27,658 nt of DNA, taken from contig CALXRJ010000150.1 in the NCBI GenBank assembly GCA_944390615.1, forward strand, positions 1 to 27,658, read 5' to 3'. The notes under the pieces are model-generated. The model was not told where the DNA came from, did not search any database, and saw nothing but the letters and a program-made list of their open reading frames with translations. Position 1 is the first letter of the stretch; every line of letters begins with the position of its first letter. Position numbers and translations under genes: made by a program. The DNA comes from an uncultured Clostridia bacterium (GTDB lineage Bacteria > Bacillota > Clostridia > TANB77 > CAG-508). Below, one piece after another: positions 1 to 6,052 of the stretch.

Positions 1-338
1 GTTTTATCACTTTCGCAAAAATATTTTAAAGAACTGATTGCTCTCTCTGAAACTTGAATTTCATCGATAAATATAATGGTATTTTCTATATTGATATCTA
101 TATTTAGCAAAATTTCTATATTTGAAATGATTTCCTCTGGAATAAGTGTTTTCTCGAAAATATCTCTTATATTTTCCATATTATCAAGATTAAGATAAAT
201 ATAATTTTCAAATTCATTTTTACAGAATTCTTCGATGATATAAGTTTTGCCTGTTTGCCTTGCTCCTACTAGCATATAAGGTAGTTTTATATTTTCTTTT
301 TTCCAGTTTAATAAATTATTATATAGTTTTCTTTTCAT
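1..338 (-). CDS. AAA_14-type ATPase, N-terminal part (runs off the window)
   Basis: The first 112 codons read as an ATP-binding protein of the AAA_14/DUF4143 kind. A Walker A motif, GARQTGKT, lies at about residues 23-30, and a Walker B motif, IIFIDEIQ, near residue 90. The opening, MKRKLYNNLLNWK, is typical of this family, in which a short helix precedes the P-loop. The ATG at 338-336 follows a GGAAAGGAG ribosome site at good spacing. The rest of the gene, including the DUF4143 C-terminal half, is outside the window. These ATPases are common, often in many copies, in gut Clostridia and Bacteroidetes; their role is poorly known. The stacked hairpins at 436-543 separate it from topB, so it is probably its own transcript. 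Confidence 0.8.
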   Translation of the reverse strand, partial: MKRKLYNNLLNWKKENIKLPYMLVGARQTGKTYIIEEFCKNEFENYIYLNLDNMENIRDIFEKTLIPEEIISNIEILLNIDINIENTIIFIDEIQVSERAISSLKYFCESDK

Positions 339-435
339 AAGGTTATCTCCTTTCCTTCTCATCTTTTTGTTTATAAAAAATGATAGTATTTATGTTTCTT
401 TCTTTATTATAACTCTTTTTATTATTTTAGTCAAT

Positions 436-494
436 AAAAAACGTGATTCTATCACGTTTTTTATAAGTAATTTCGTGATTCCATCACGTTTTTT
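436..494. terminator. Two short hairpins with T-runs, distal part of the topB terminator region
   Basis: Two near-identical hairpins with the arms CGTGAT/ATCACG and a 3-base loop lie at 442-456 and 474-488. The first has six A before and six T after the stem, so it can stop transcription on either strand. Read on the minus strand it is a textbook terminator downstream of topB. Confidence 0.75.
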
Positions 495-543
495 CAAAAG
501 GACCGTTTCTTTTTGCGAAAAAGAAACGGTCCTTTTGAAAAAA
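489..543. terminator. 26-bp perfect inverted repeat after topB
   Basis: Positions 489-514 and 518-543 are perfectly complementary around a 3-base GCG loop. The core arms are CAAAAGGACCGTTTC and its complement, flanked by T/A runs. It begins two bases beyond the topB stop codon and acts as an intrinsic terminator for the Rpn-topB operon. Confidence 0.85.
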
Positions 544-544
544 G

Positions 545-2509
545 TTACATTTTCACTACTAATTTATCAAACTTTGAACTGATATATTTTTCAAGTTTTT
601 CCATAAAGATACTTGGCTCAATTTCTTTTTTAGCTACCATATCTAAACCTTTTTCCCAACTTGCTGTTAGTTTTGGGTTTAGCATGTCTGGCATAGCTTG
701 GTTTACAATGTCATAGATTGCTTCTCCTTTTTGGGTTGGTGTTACAATTTGGGTTTTAGCATTGATTTGAATATAAGCTATTTTTTCTAGTTTTTTAATG
801 ATTTCTCCTCTTGTAGCACTTGTTCCAATTCCTGCTCCTTTTATTTGTTCTCTTAGTTCTTCTTCTTCAATTAGTTTTCCTGCATTTTCCATGGCTAATA
901 CTAAATTTCCTGAATTATATCTGGATGGCGGAGATGTTTCACTGTCTGATAGTTCGAAATTTTCAACTTGTAGGATTTCATTTTTCTTTAAAGTATGAAA
1001 TACTTCCAAATTGGTATTTTCTTCTTGCTCTTTTTTTTCTTCTTTATTTTCCCCTGTTACTGTATCTGATTTTTTTTCTGTTTCTTGGTTTTTCTTTTCT
1101 GGTTTTAAAACATCTAAAAATCCTCTTTTGGTACATACTTTACCAGTTCCTAAAAATGTTTCATTTTCAATGTTTACCGTAACATTTATTTTGTTGTATT
1201 CTGCTGATGGATAAAATATGGCTAAAAATCTTCTTACAATTAGTTTGTAAACTTGTTTGTGTAGTTCATTTAAACTATTATAATTTTCAAATCCTTGCCC
1301 TGTTGGAATAATGGCATAGTGATCTGTTATTTTGCTGTCATTTACATATTTTGTTTTGATGAGATTGGTACTATATTTTTCTTCTATCATTTTTTTGATA
1401 AAACTTTGTATTTCTTCATCTTGAAAGTTTTTGGCTAACCCATTTAAATTTTTTCCAATTTCTTTTGCCACTGCTGTGGATAACACTCTGGCATCTGTTC
1501 TTGGGTAAGTTACTAACTTTTTTTCATATAGATTTTGTATGATTTCTAGTGTTTCATCTGGCTTTATTTTGAATTTTTTGGTACATTCATTTTGGATTTC
1601 TGCTAAATTAAATAAAAGTGGAGCATTTTCTTTTTGCTTGCTCTTTTTTAGGTCTGTTACTACCGCTTTTTTTCCTGCAAGTGATGTGATAAATTTTTTG
1701 GCTACTTCTTCTTTTTTAAAACCACTTTCGTTATATAATAATGGTGATTCGTAAAATGCGGATTTTTCATTTACTTTCCACTCTAAGTTAAATTTTCCTT
1801 TTTCATTAGCAAATGTTCCTATGATTTTATAGTATTTTGTTTTGACAAAGTTTCTGATTTCTCTTTCCCTTGAGACAATCATTCCTAAAACACAGGTCAT
1901 AACTCGTCCTACTGATATGGCAAAATAGTCTTGATTTAGTGTTTTGGCTAAACGTCTTCCATAAATAATGGATAATAATCTGGAAAAATTGATTCCGATT
2001 AAGTAATCTTCTTTTGCTCTTAAGTAAGCACTATCTGATATGCTGTCATATTCTTTTTCGTCTTTTGCTTCTTTAATTCCTCTTAAGATTTCTTCTTCTG
2101 TTTGGGAATCAATCCATACTCTTTTTATTTTGGCATTGGGGTTTGGCTTTGCCATCATGAATACTAATCTTTGTATGTATTCTCCCTCACGCCCAGAGTC
2201 TCCTGCATTATAGATTTCTGTTACATCTTCTCTTTGTAGTAATTTTTGCACAATATCAAATTGATTTTTGACTTTTTCGATTACTTCGTATTTGTATTCT
2301 TTTGGCATAAATGGCAGTGTATCTAGTCTCCATTGTTTTAATTTTTCGTCGTATTTTTCTGGGTAACTCATGGTAACTAAGTGACCCACACACCATGTTA
2401 TAATCCAACCATTTGCTTCAAAATAATTTCCTTTATTTTGTGTATTTACTTTTAATACTTTGGCAAATTCTCTTGCTACTGATGGTTTTTCTGTTATTAG
2501 TAATTTCAT
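545..2509 (-). CDS. topB: DNA topoisomerase III (type IA)
   Basis: This 654-aa protein is a type IA topoisomerase, which cuts one strand and decatenates or relaxes negatively supercoiled DNA. The TOPRIM domain begins at residue 1 (LLITEKPSVAR) and contains NAGDSGREGE at 101-110. The catalytic tyrosine is Y335 in LVTYPRTDAR. A lysine- and glutamate-rich insert of about 35 residues lies near 465-500, before the C-terminal strand-passage region. The second aspartate of the usual DxD TOPRIM pair is replaced (DSG); DAG/DSG forms are common in Firmicutes TopB, so this is not a defect. The length fits short TopB proteins lacking a large zinc-finger tail. The start ATG overlaps the stop of the Rpn gene (ATGA), so the two are probably translationally coupled. 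Confidence 0.93.
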   Translation of the reverse strand: MKLLITEKPSVAREFAKVLKVNTQNKGNYFEANGWIITWCVGHLVTMSYPEKYDEKLKQWRLDTLPFMPKEYKYEVIEKVKNQFDIVQKLLQREDVTEIYNAGDSGREGEYIQRLVFMMAKPNPNAKIKRVWIDSQTEEEILRGIKEAKDEKEYDSISDSAYLRAKEDYLIGINFSRLLSIIYGRRLAKTLNQDYFAISVGRVMTCVLGMIVSREREIRNFVKTKYYKIIGTFANEKGKFNLEWKVNEKSAFYESPLLYNESGFKKEEVAKKFITSLAGKKAVVTDLKKSKQKENAPLLFNLAEIQNECTKKFKIKPDETLEIIQNLYEKKLVTYPRTDARVLSTAVAKEIGKNLNGLAKNFQDEEIQSFIKKMIEEKYSTNLIKTKYVNDSKITDHYAIIPTGQGFENYNSLNELHKQVYKLIVRRFLAIFYPSAEYNKINVTVNIENETFLGTGKVCTKRGFLDVLKPEKKNQETEKKSDTVTGENKEEKKEQEENTNLEVFHTLKKNEILQVENFELSDSETSPPSRYNSGNLVLAMENAGKLIEEEELREQIKGAGIGTSATRGEIIKKLEKIAYIQINAKTQIVTPTQKGEAIYDIVNQAMPDMLNPKLTASWEKGLDMVAKKEIEPSIFMEKLEKYISSKFDKLVVKM

Positions 2510-3426
2510 TTTAATTTTTCTTCCTTTTGAGTTGGGTTACATTTTACGTTTTCTATTTCTTCTTTTGATAGACCTGTGGCTTCCACTATTTTTTCAATTT
2601 CTATATTCATACTTAATAGTTTTTGTGCTATCTCTTGTTTTTCTTCTTTTTTTCCTTGTTTTAATCCTTCTTTTTTTCCTTGTTTTAATCCTTCTTCTTT
2701 TCCTTGTTTTAATCCTTCTTCCGTTCCTTTAGCTCTTGCTGTTGATAAAGCTGCATTTTCTTCTAATTTTGACATTAGCCTCAATTCTGCTAATCTTTTT
2801 ACTTCTGCATCACCTGTTAAAACTTCATAATCTTTTACAGCTTCTTTTATTTCTCTACTTTCTTTTTTAGCCATTTCTAGTATGTCCCACCTTTCCATAT
2901 CTATAAATGCTAACCATTGATTGACTTTTTCCTTCATGTTTGGTCTTTCTTTTCTAAATTTTTCTAATTCAATATAATAATATTTTACTAAATTATTTAA
3001 TTCATAATCTTTATGATTTCTGGTTACTCTTACCGTTTCCGTTACATACTCTGGTAAATTAGTTAGTGTATAATCTAGTATTGCTATTACGATTACTTTA
3101 TTTAATTCTTCATAATTTTCTTTTGGTTCTAGTTGTTCTACTATTTTTTTGCTAGCATAAAATGTAGTTCTTTTTTCTATATTTCTATTATCTCTGAGCT
3201 GCATCTCTACATTTATAATCTCTCCGTCTTCTAGTTCAACTTCTAAATCTAATATGCCATATTTCATTTCTTTGGATAGCTGTTCTAGTCTTGCATCATG
3301 CATGATTCTTTTAATTTTTATTTTTTCTCCTAGTATGGCACTTAGAAAACTTTTTAAATATTTTTCGTTTCTACTGAAAAAAGCTTTAAAAACAATATCG
3401 TCTTTCATGGTTAATTTGTTTTGCAT
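2506..3426 (-). CDS. Rpn family recombination-promoting nuclease / PD-(D/E)XK nuclease family transposase
   Basis: This 306-aa protein has the start typical of the TIGR01784/PDDEXK_2 family (TMKDDIVFKAFFS) and the nuclease core GILDLEVELEDGEIINVEMQ at about residues 57-76. There the D, E and downstream Q stand where the D...(D/E)xK-like metal ligands of this family lie. Family members are DNA endonucleases that promote RecA-independent recombination; many are multicopy in gut Clostridia. Residues 233-258 hold three copies of an eight-residue repeat, E-(G/E)-L-K-Q-G-K-(E/K), which is typical of the family and prone to slippage. AGGAGGT at 3432-3438 supports the ATG at 3426. A strong promoter lies at 3537-3565. 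It is first in an operon with topB. Confidence 0.85.
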   Translation of the reverse strand: MQNKLTMKDDIVFKAFFSRNEKYLKSFLSAILGEKIKIKRIMHDARLEQLSKEMKYGILDLEVELEDGEIINVEMQLRDNRNIEKRTTFYASKKIVEQLEPKENYEELNKVIVIAILDYTLTNLPEYVTETVRVTRNHKDYELNNLVKYYYIELEKFRKERPNMKEKVNQWLAFIDMERWDILEMAKKESREIKEAVKDYEVLTGDAEVKRLAELRLMSKLEENAALSTARAKGTEEGLKQGKEEGLKQGKKEGLKQGKKEEKQEIAQKLLSMNIEIEKIVEATGLSKEEIENVKCNPTQKEEKLK

Positions 3427-3536
3427 ATGTTACCTCCTATTATAATTGGTTTTAATTTGGATTTCAATAATTTTTCAGAAAAATTTGATTTAAATTTTGA
3501 ATAAAATTTTACTTAATTTATAAATTAGTATATTAA

Positions 3537-3565
3537 ATTGTACTATCTTTTTTGAATTTTGTCAA
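3537..3565 (-). promoter_or_regulatory. Sigma-A type promoter of the Rpn-topB operon
   Basis: On the minus strand, TTGACA (3565-3560), a 17-base spacer and TACAAT (3542-3537) match consensus at 11 of 12 positions. The leader to the ATG is about 105 bases. Confidence 0.85.
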
Positions 3566-3574
3566 CAAAAAAAA

Positions 3575-3593
3575 TTCGACATTTTTCGACATT
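3575..3593. repeat. Two TTCGACATT direct repeats, one helical turn apart, upstream of the Rpn promoter
   Basis: TTCGACATT occurs at 3575-3583 and 3585-3593, a 10-base period. The pair lies 10 bases upstream of the -35 box, a position suited to a transcription factor dimer. No known regulator was recognised. Confidence 0.45.
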
Positions 3594-3603
3594 AAATTTA
3601 AAA

Positions 3604-3639
3604 ATGCCGAAAGTTTGATTTTCTAATCACTTTCGGCAT
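3604..3639 (-). terminator. Terminator of the rpsF-ssb-rpsR operon
   Basis: The 11-base arms ATGCCGAAAGT (3604-3614) and ACTTTCGGCAT (3629-3639) enclose a small inner GATT/AATC stem. On the minus strand the hairpin is followed by TTTTTAAATTT. Confidence 0.88.
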
Positions 3640-3651
3640 AAAATAACACAA

Positions 3652-3939
3652 TTAATCTTGTGTATATGGTAATATAGCAATTGCTCTAGCTCTCTTGATA
3701 GCAATTGTAATATCTCTTTGATGTTTGCTACAAGCTCCTGTTGTTCTTCTAGGTAAGATTTTACCTTTATCATTTACAAATTTTTTCATAATATCTGCAT
3801 TTTTATAATCTAATACAAAGTTTTTGTCACTACATAAAGGACATACTTTTTTTCTTTGTTTTTTAAATTTTGGATTATAATCTTCATCATAATTTTTATT
3901 ATTTCTATTATGTTTTTTGTTATTCTTCTTATCTGCCAT
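3652..3939 (-). CDS. rpsR: 30S ribosomal protein S18
   Basis: This 95-aa protein is S18, which binds S6 and 16S rRNA on the platform of the small subunit. The family core RRTTGACSKHQR and AIKRARAIAILPY is clear. It is the zinc-binding (C+) form: CPLC at 33-36 and C-x2-H in GACSKHQR supply the four ligands. The first 30 residues are a lysine- and asparagine-rich tail that is longer than usual. It is last in the rpsF-ssb-rpsR operon, 29 bases after ssb, and is followed by a strong terminator. Confidence 0.97.
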   Translation of the reverse strand: MADKKNNKKHNRNNKNYDEDYNPKFKKQRKKVCPLCSDKNFVLDYKNADIMKKFVNDKGKILPRRTTGACSKHQRDITIAIKRARAIAILPYTQD

Positions 3940-3968
3940 TTTTTTCTTTTCACCCCTATTCTTTTTAG

Positions 3969-4403
3969 TTAAAATGGTAAATCATCACTTGCTGATACTT
4001 CAAAATCTGATGTATCTCCCATTCCACCAGGCATTGTAGTTCCAAAAGTATTTTCAAAAGAGGTATTGGATGCATCCCCTTCTCTTTTGCTGTCTGCAAA
4101 ATATGCTTCTTCTGCAACTACTTCTGTAATATAGTGTTTGGTTCCGTTTTGATCATCCCATGTTCTGGTTTGTAATCTTCCGATTATTCCTACTTGTTGA
4201 CCTTTTTTAAAGTATTTGCTACAAAATTCTCCTAACTTACTCCAAGCAACAATATTGAAGAAATCTGCTTGTCTTTCTTCTCCTTGTCTTACAAATCTTC
4301 TGTTAACAGCTAGCGAAAATGATGCAACTAGTGTATTGTTTGTTTGTGTGTATCTTACTTCTGGGTCTCTTGTTAATCTTCCCATTAAAATTACTTTGTT
4401 CAT
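3969..4403 (-). CDS. ssb: Single-stranded DNA-binding protein
   Basis: This 144-aa protein coats single-stranded DNA during replication and repair and recruits partner proteins through its tail. The OB fold covers about residues 1-105, with the family opening MNKVILMGRLTRDPEVRYT. A flexible Gly/Ser/Asp linker leads to the acidic C-terminal tip DDLPF, the conserved docking peptide. An AAAGG ribosome site precedes the ATG at 4403. It sits between rpsF and rpsR, the usual Bacillota order. Confidence 0.97.
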   Translation of the reverse strand: MNKVILMGRLTRDPEVRYTQTNNTLVASFSLAVNRRFVRQGEERQADFFNIVAWSKLGEFCSKYFKKGQQVGIIGRLQTRTWDDQNGTKHYITEVVAEEAYFADSKREGDASNTSFENTFGTTMPGGMGDTSDFEVSASDDLPF

Positions 4404-4423
4404 TTTTTACCTTTCCTTTCTTT

Positions 4424-4496
4424 AAATAAAGGCCCCTTATCTTTATTTTTCTTTTCATTTTTTCTTGTTGTTTTGGATTTGAATGGTCAAACCATT
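4424..4496 (-). other. rpsF-ssb intercistronic gap with two small hairpins
   Basis: The 103-base gap between rpsF and ssb holds two weak inverted repeats: AAATAAAG/CTTTATTT (4424-4431 and 4441-4448) and AATGGT/ACCATT (4482-4487 and 4491-4496). Neither has the GC content of a strong terminator. They may act in attenuation or mRNA processing; this is inference only. Confidence 0.3.
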
Positions 4497-4506
4497 AAAC
4501 AATTTC

Positions 4507-4785
4507 TTATTTTTTTACAATGATGAATTTTAAAACTTCATCTGTAATTCTGTAATTTCTTTCTAGCTCTGCTATAGAATCTGGCTTTGCTTCGAAATTA
4601 AATAATAGGTAGAATCCTTCTTTGTTCTTTTTTACTTCATAAGCAAGTCTTTTTTTGCCCATGTTTTCTACAGATTCTACTTTTCCGTTTTCATTGATTA
4701 ATCCTGTAAATTTACTCTCTAAAGTTTTGATTGCTTCATCGGTACAATTTGGATTAATAATGATAATACTTTCGTATTGATTCAT
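4507..4785 (-). CDS. rpsF: 30S ribosomal protein S6
   Basis: This 92-aa protein is S6, partner of S18 on the 30S platform. The opening MNQYESIIIINPNC and the motif NMGKKRLAYEVKKNKEGFYLL are diagnostic. The open frame extends 28 codons upstream, but I chose the ATG at 4785 because GGAGGAG stands just before it and the homology begins there. The upstream codons overlap the promoter and leader. It is first in the rpsF-ssb-rpsR operon. Confidence 0.95.
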   Translation of the reverse strand: MNQYESIIIINPNCTDEAIKTLESKFTGLINENGKVESVENMGKKRLAYEVKKNKEGFYLLFNFEAKPDSIAELERNYRITDEVLKFIIVKK

Positions 4786-4810
4786 TATTTTCTCCTCCTT
4801 TTGGCTATAT

Positions 4811-4841
4811 AACCCGTAAATTTCTATTACGAGTAAGGGTT
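4811..4841 (-). promoter_or_regulatory. Candidate S6:S18 autoregulatory leader hairpin
   Basis: The rpsF 5' untranslated RNA folds as an AACCC/GGGTT stem (4837-4841 with 4811-4815), an asymmetric bulge, and a CGTAA/TTACG upper stem. In many bacteria the S6:S18 dimer represses this operon by binding a bulged hairpin in the rpsF leader. The position and overall shape fit; the match to the published consensus was not tested. Confidence 0.45.
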
Positions 4842-4859
4842 TGTTCTTAAAACATTGGT

Positions 4860-4888
4860 ATTTTATCATAAAAATTTTGGTTTGACAA
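4860..4888 (-). promoter_or_regulatory. Promoter of the rpsF-ssb-rpsR operon
   Basis: On the minus strand, TTGTCA (4888-4883), a 17-base spacer and TAAAAT (4865-4860). Transcription would start about 70 bases before the rpsF ATG, leaving room for the leader hairpin. Confidence 0.75.
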
Positions 4889-4942
4889 GTGATTTATGTA
4901 AATTTTCAAGGAATTTTCAGGAATTTTTCATAAAATAAAAAA

Positions 4943-4971
4943 TTGACATATACTAAAATATGTGTTATTAT
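4943..4971 (+). promoter_or_regulatory. Strong extended -10 promoter of the antisense RNA
   Basis: TTGACA (4943-4948), a 17-base spacer and TATTAT (4966-4971), with a TG extension at 4963-4964. No plus-strand reading frame follows before the terminator at 5011-5044, so it drives a short RNA. Confidence 0.8.
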
Positions 4972-4992
4972 AATAATGCAATTGCAATAAAT

Positions 4993-5008
4993 GTTTCACA
5001 AGCAAACC
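4993..5008 (+). repeat. Direct repeat copy b of the par-like locus
   Basis: GTTTCACAAGCAAACC. It matches copy a at 5108-5124 except for one missing A. Because the two RNAs are transcribed in opposite directions, this copy lets the plus-strand RNA pair with the toxin start region. Confidence 0.8.
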
Positions 5009-5044
5009 AAAAAGACTAGATCTATCCGCCTAGTCTTTCTTTTT
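5009..5044. terminator. Shared bidirectional terminator of the par-like locus
   Basis: AAAGACTAG (5011-5019) pairs with CTAGTCTTT (5030-5038). On the plus strand it is followed by CTTTTTG, and on the minus strand the second arm ends in CTTTTTGG, so both convergent RNAs can stop here. Confidence 0.85.
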
Positions 5045-5045
5045 G

Positions 5046-5114
5046 CTAATCATCCAAATGTTTTACAATTAAGTAAATTACATAAAGTGCTATCAATTTT
5101 ATAAATGGTTTCAC
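5046..5114 (-). CDS. 22-codon hydrophobic peptide, putative Fst-like type I toxin
   Basis: A GTG at 5114 opens a 22-residue peptide: (M)KPFIK, then the hydrophobic run LIALYVIYLIV, then KHLDD and a TAG stop. AAAGGAGG (5130-5123) lies 8 bases before the GTG, an excellent ribosome site. One short membrane helix with a charged tail is the pattern of Fst/Ldr-type membrane toxins, though it is shorter than Fst (33 aa). The mRNA ends at the bidirectional terminator. A TTGACA -35 box lies at 5185-5180. A hairpin masks the Shine-Dalgarno, and an antisense RNA faces it. A leaderless-type signal or an unrelated small membrane protein remains possible. Confidence 0.65.
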   Translation of the reverse strand: MKPFIKLIALYVIYLIVKHLDD

Positions 5115-5124
5115 AAAGCAAACC
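5108..5124 (+). repeat. Direct repeat copy a, over the toxin Shine-Dalgarno and start
   Basis: GTTTCACAAAGCAAACC. Its complement in the minus-strand mRNA spans the last bases of the ribosome site and the GTG start of the 22-codon peptide. Copy b is at 4993-5008. Confidence 0.8.
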
Positions 5125-5125
5125 T

Positions 5126-5148
5126 CCTTTCTACCTTTAGGTGAAAGG
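5126..5148 (-). promoter_or_regulatory. Hairpin masking the toxin Shine-Dalgarno
   Basis: In the minus-strand mRNA, CCTTTC (5148-5143) pairs with GAAAGG (5131-5126), with an inner ACC/GGT stem and a 4-base loop. The AAAGG half of the toxin ribosome site is in the paired arm. Fst mRNA of pAD1 carries a comparable 5' stem-loop that limits translation. Confidence 0.65.
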
Positions 5149-5156
5149 CAATCATT

Positions 5157-5185
5157 AGTCTGATACGTCATACGATTTTTGTCAA
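5157..5185 (-). promoter_or_regulatory. Probable toxin mRNA promoter
   Basis: A perfect TTGACA lies at 5185-5180 on the minus strand. The -10 box is weak: CAGACT at 17-base spacing (5162-5157). The exact start site is uncertain. Confidence 0.45.
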
Positions 5186-5292
5186 TAAAAAAATTTTATT
5201 AATATTTAATTTTAAACTTTTTAGTTTTGCTTGTATTTTATTAAATTTTATTATATAGTAATTATTATATAAATAGAATTGGGGTGATTAAA

Positions 5293-5985
5293 TTGAATTC
5301 TATAAATTCCGTATTTTTCGATGCAGATAATACTATTGTAGACCACAAAGAATGTGAAAAATTAGCTTTAGTGCATCTTTTTAAAAATATAAAAATAGAT
5401 TATAAAGAAGAATATCAAAACATTTTTAGACCCTTGGATCGACAATTGTGGGATAATGCTACCAAAGGCATAAGTAACATAAAAAGCGAAGAAATTCCAA
5501 CCTACCGATTTAAAAAGTTTTTTGAAATAATTCATATAAATTATGATAATTATAGTAAAGCAAACTTTTTATTTTCGGAAGGCTTGGCAAATTCAGTAGC
5601 TTTACTCGAAAATTCAGAAGAGATTATGAAATATCTTTATGATAAAGGTTATCATCTCTATATTGTAACAAATGGTCTTGTTAAATTGCAAAAACCTCGC
5701 ATCCTAAATAGCAGTATATCGAAATTTTTAAGTGATATCATTGTATCAGAAGAAGTTGGAAAGCCTAAGCCTAATCCAAAAATATTCCAAGTTTTAATGG
5801 ATAGACATCATATAAAAGCAAGTGAAGCAATTATGATTGGAGATAGTTTATCTCAAGATATATTAGGAGCTAAAAATTGCAACATTAAAAACATATGGTA
5901 TAATCCAGAAGGAATAGCTAATACTACCGGAATTATCCCAGATTATGAAATCAATAATCTTTTAGAGTTAAAAACATATTTATAA
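5293..5985 (+). CDS. HAD-superfamily phosphatase, YjjG/YfnB-like nucleotidase
   Basis: A hydrolase of about 230 residues that removes phosphate through an aspartyl intermediate. The HAD motifs are in order: FFDADNT near the N-terminus (nucleophile and acid Asp), VTNG in the middle, lysine in GKPKPNPKIF, and MIGDSLSQD near the C-terminus. An alpha-helical cap lies between motifs I and II. The spacing and the phrase IIVSEEVGKPKP resemble YjjG-type pyrimidine/5'-nucleotidases, but the substrate is not certain. I chose TTG at 5293 because GGGGTG (5281-5286) stands 6 bases before it; the alternative GTG at 5284 lies inside that ribosome site. It is a single gene, convergent with polC, and shares its terminator. 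Confidence 0.85.
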   Translation: MNSINSVFFDADNTIVDHKECEKLALVHLFKNIKIDYKEEYQNIFRPLDRQLWDNATKGISNIKSEEIPTYRFKKFFEIIHINYDNYSKANFLFSEGLANSVALLENSEEIMKYLYDKGYHLYIVTNGLVKLQKPRILNSSISKFLSDIIVSEEVGKPKPNPKIFQVLMDRHHIKASEAIMIGDSLSQDILGAKNCNIKNIWYNPEGIANTTGIIPDYEINNLLELKTYL

Positions 5986-5990
5986 ATATT

Positions 5991-6034
5991 AAAAAGACTA
6001 GGAAATCTGCAAACACTTTTCCTAGTCTTTTTTT
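5991..6034. terminator. Bidirectional terminator between the HAD gene and polC
   Basis: AAAAAGACTAGGAAA (5991-6005) pairs with its complement at 6018-6032, followed by T-runs on both strands. The sequence from here to about 6051 resembles the terminator and toxin 3' end of the par-like locus (5009-5066). Confidence 0.9.
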
Positions 6035-6052
6035 GCTACTCCCTTAAATGTT

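Larger units (their letters stand above)
4978..5045 (+). ncRNA. Putative antitoxin RNA of an Fst/par-like type I locus
   Basis: An RNA of about 68 bases is predicted from a start 6-7 bases past TATTAT to the T-run after the hairpin at 5011-5038. It has no plausible ORF. Its 5' half carries GTTTCACAAGCAAACC (4993-5008), complementary, with one bulged base, to the Shine-Dalgarno/start region of the 22-codon peptide mRNA made from the other strand. Its 3' half is fully complementary to the 3' end of that mRNA because both use the same terminator. The arrangement and size match RNA II of the pAD1 par system. The family is inferred from layout; I cannot show sequence homology. Confidence 0.65.

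Noticed and set aside
545..2509. Topoisomerase III with a broken TOPRIM metal site (DSGREGE)
   Set aside because: DAG/DSG in place of DPD is a common natural form in Firmicutes TopB proteins, and the rest of the active site, including Y335, is intact.
2640..2735. Tandem repeat in the Rpn gene taken for a CRISPR or mobile element
   Set aside because: It is a 24-base-period coding repeat giving the eight-residue Glu-Leu-Lys-Gln-Gly units usual in this family, without spacers.
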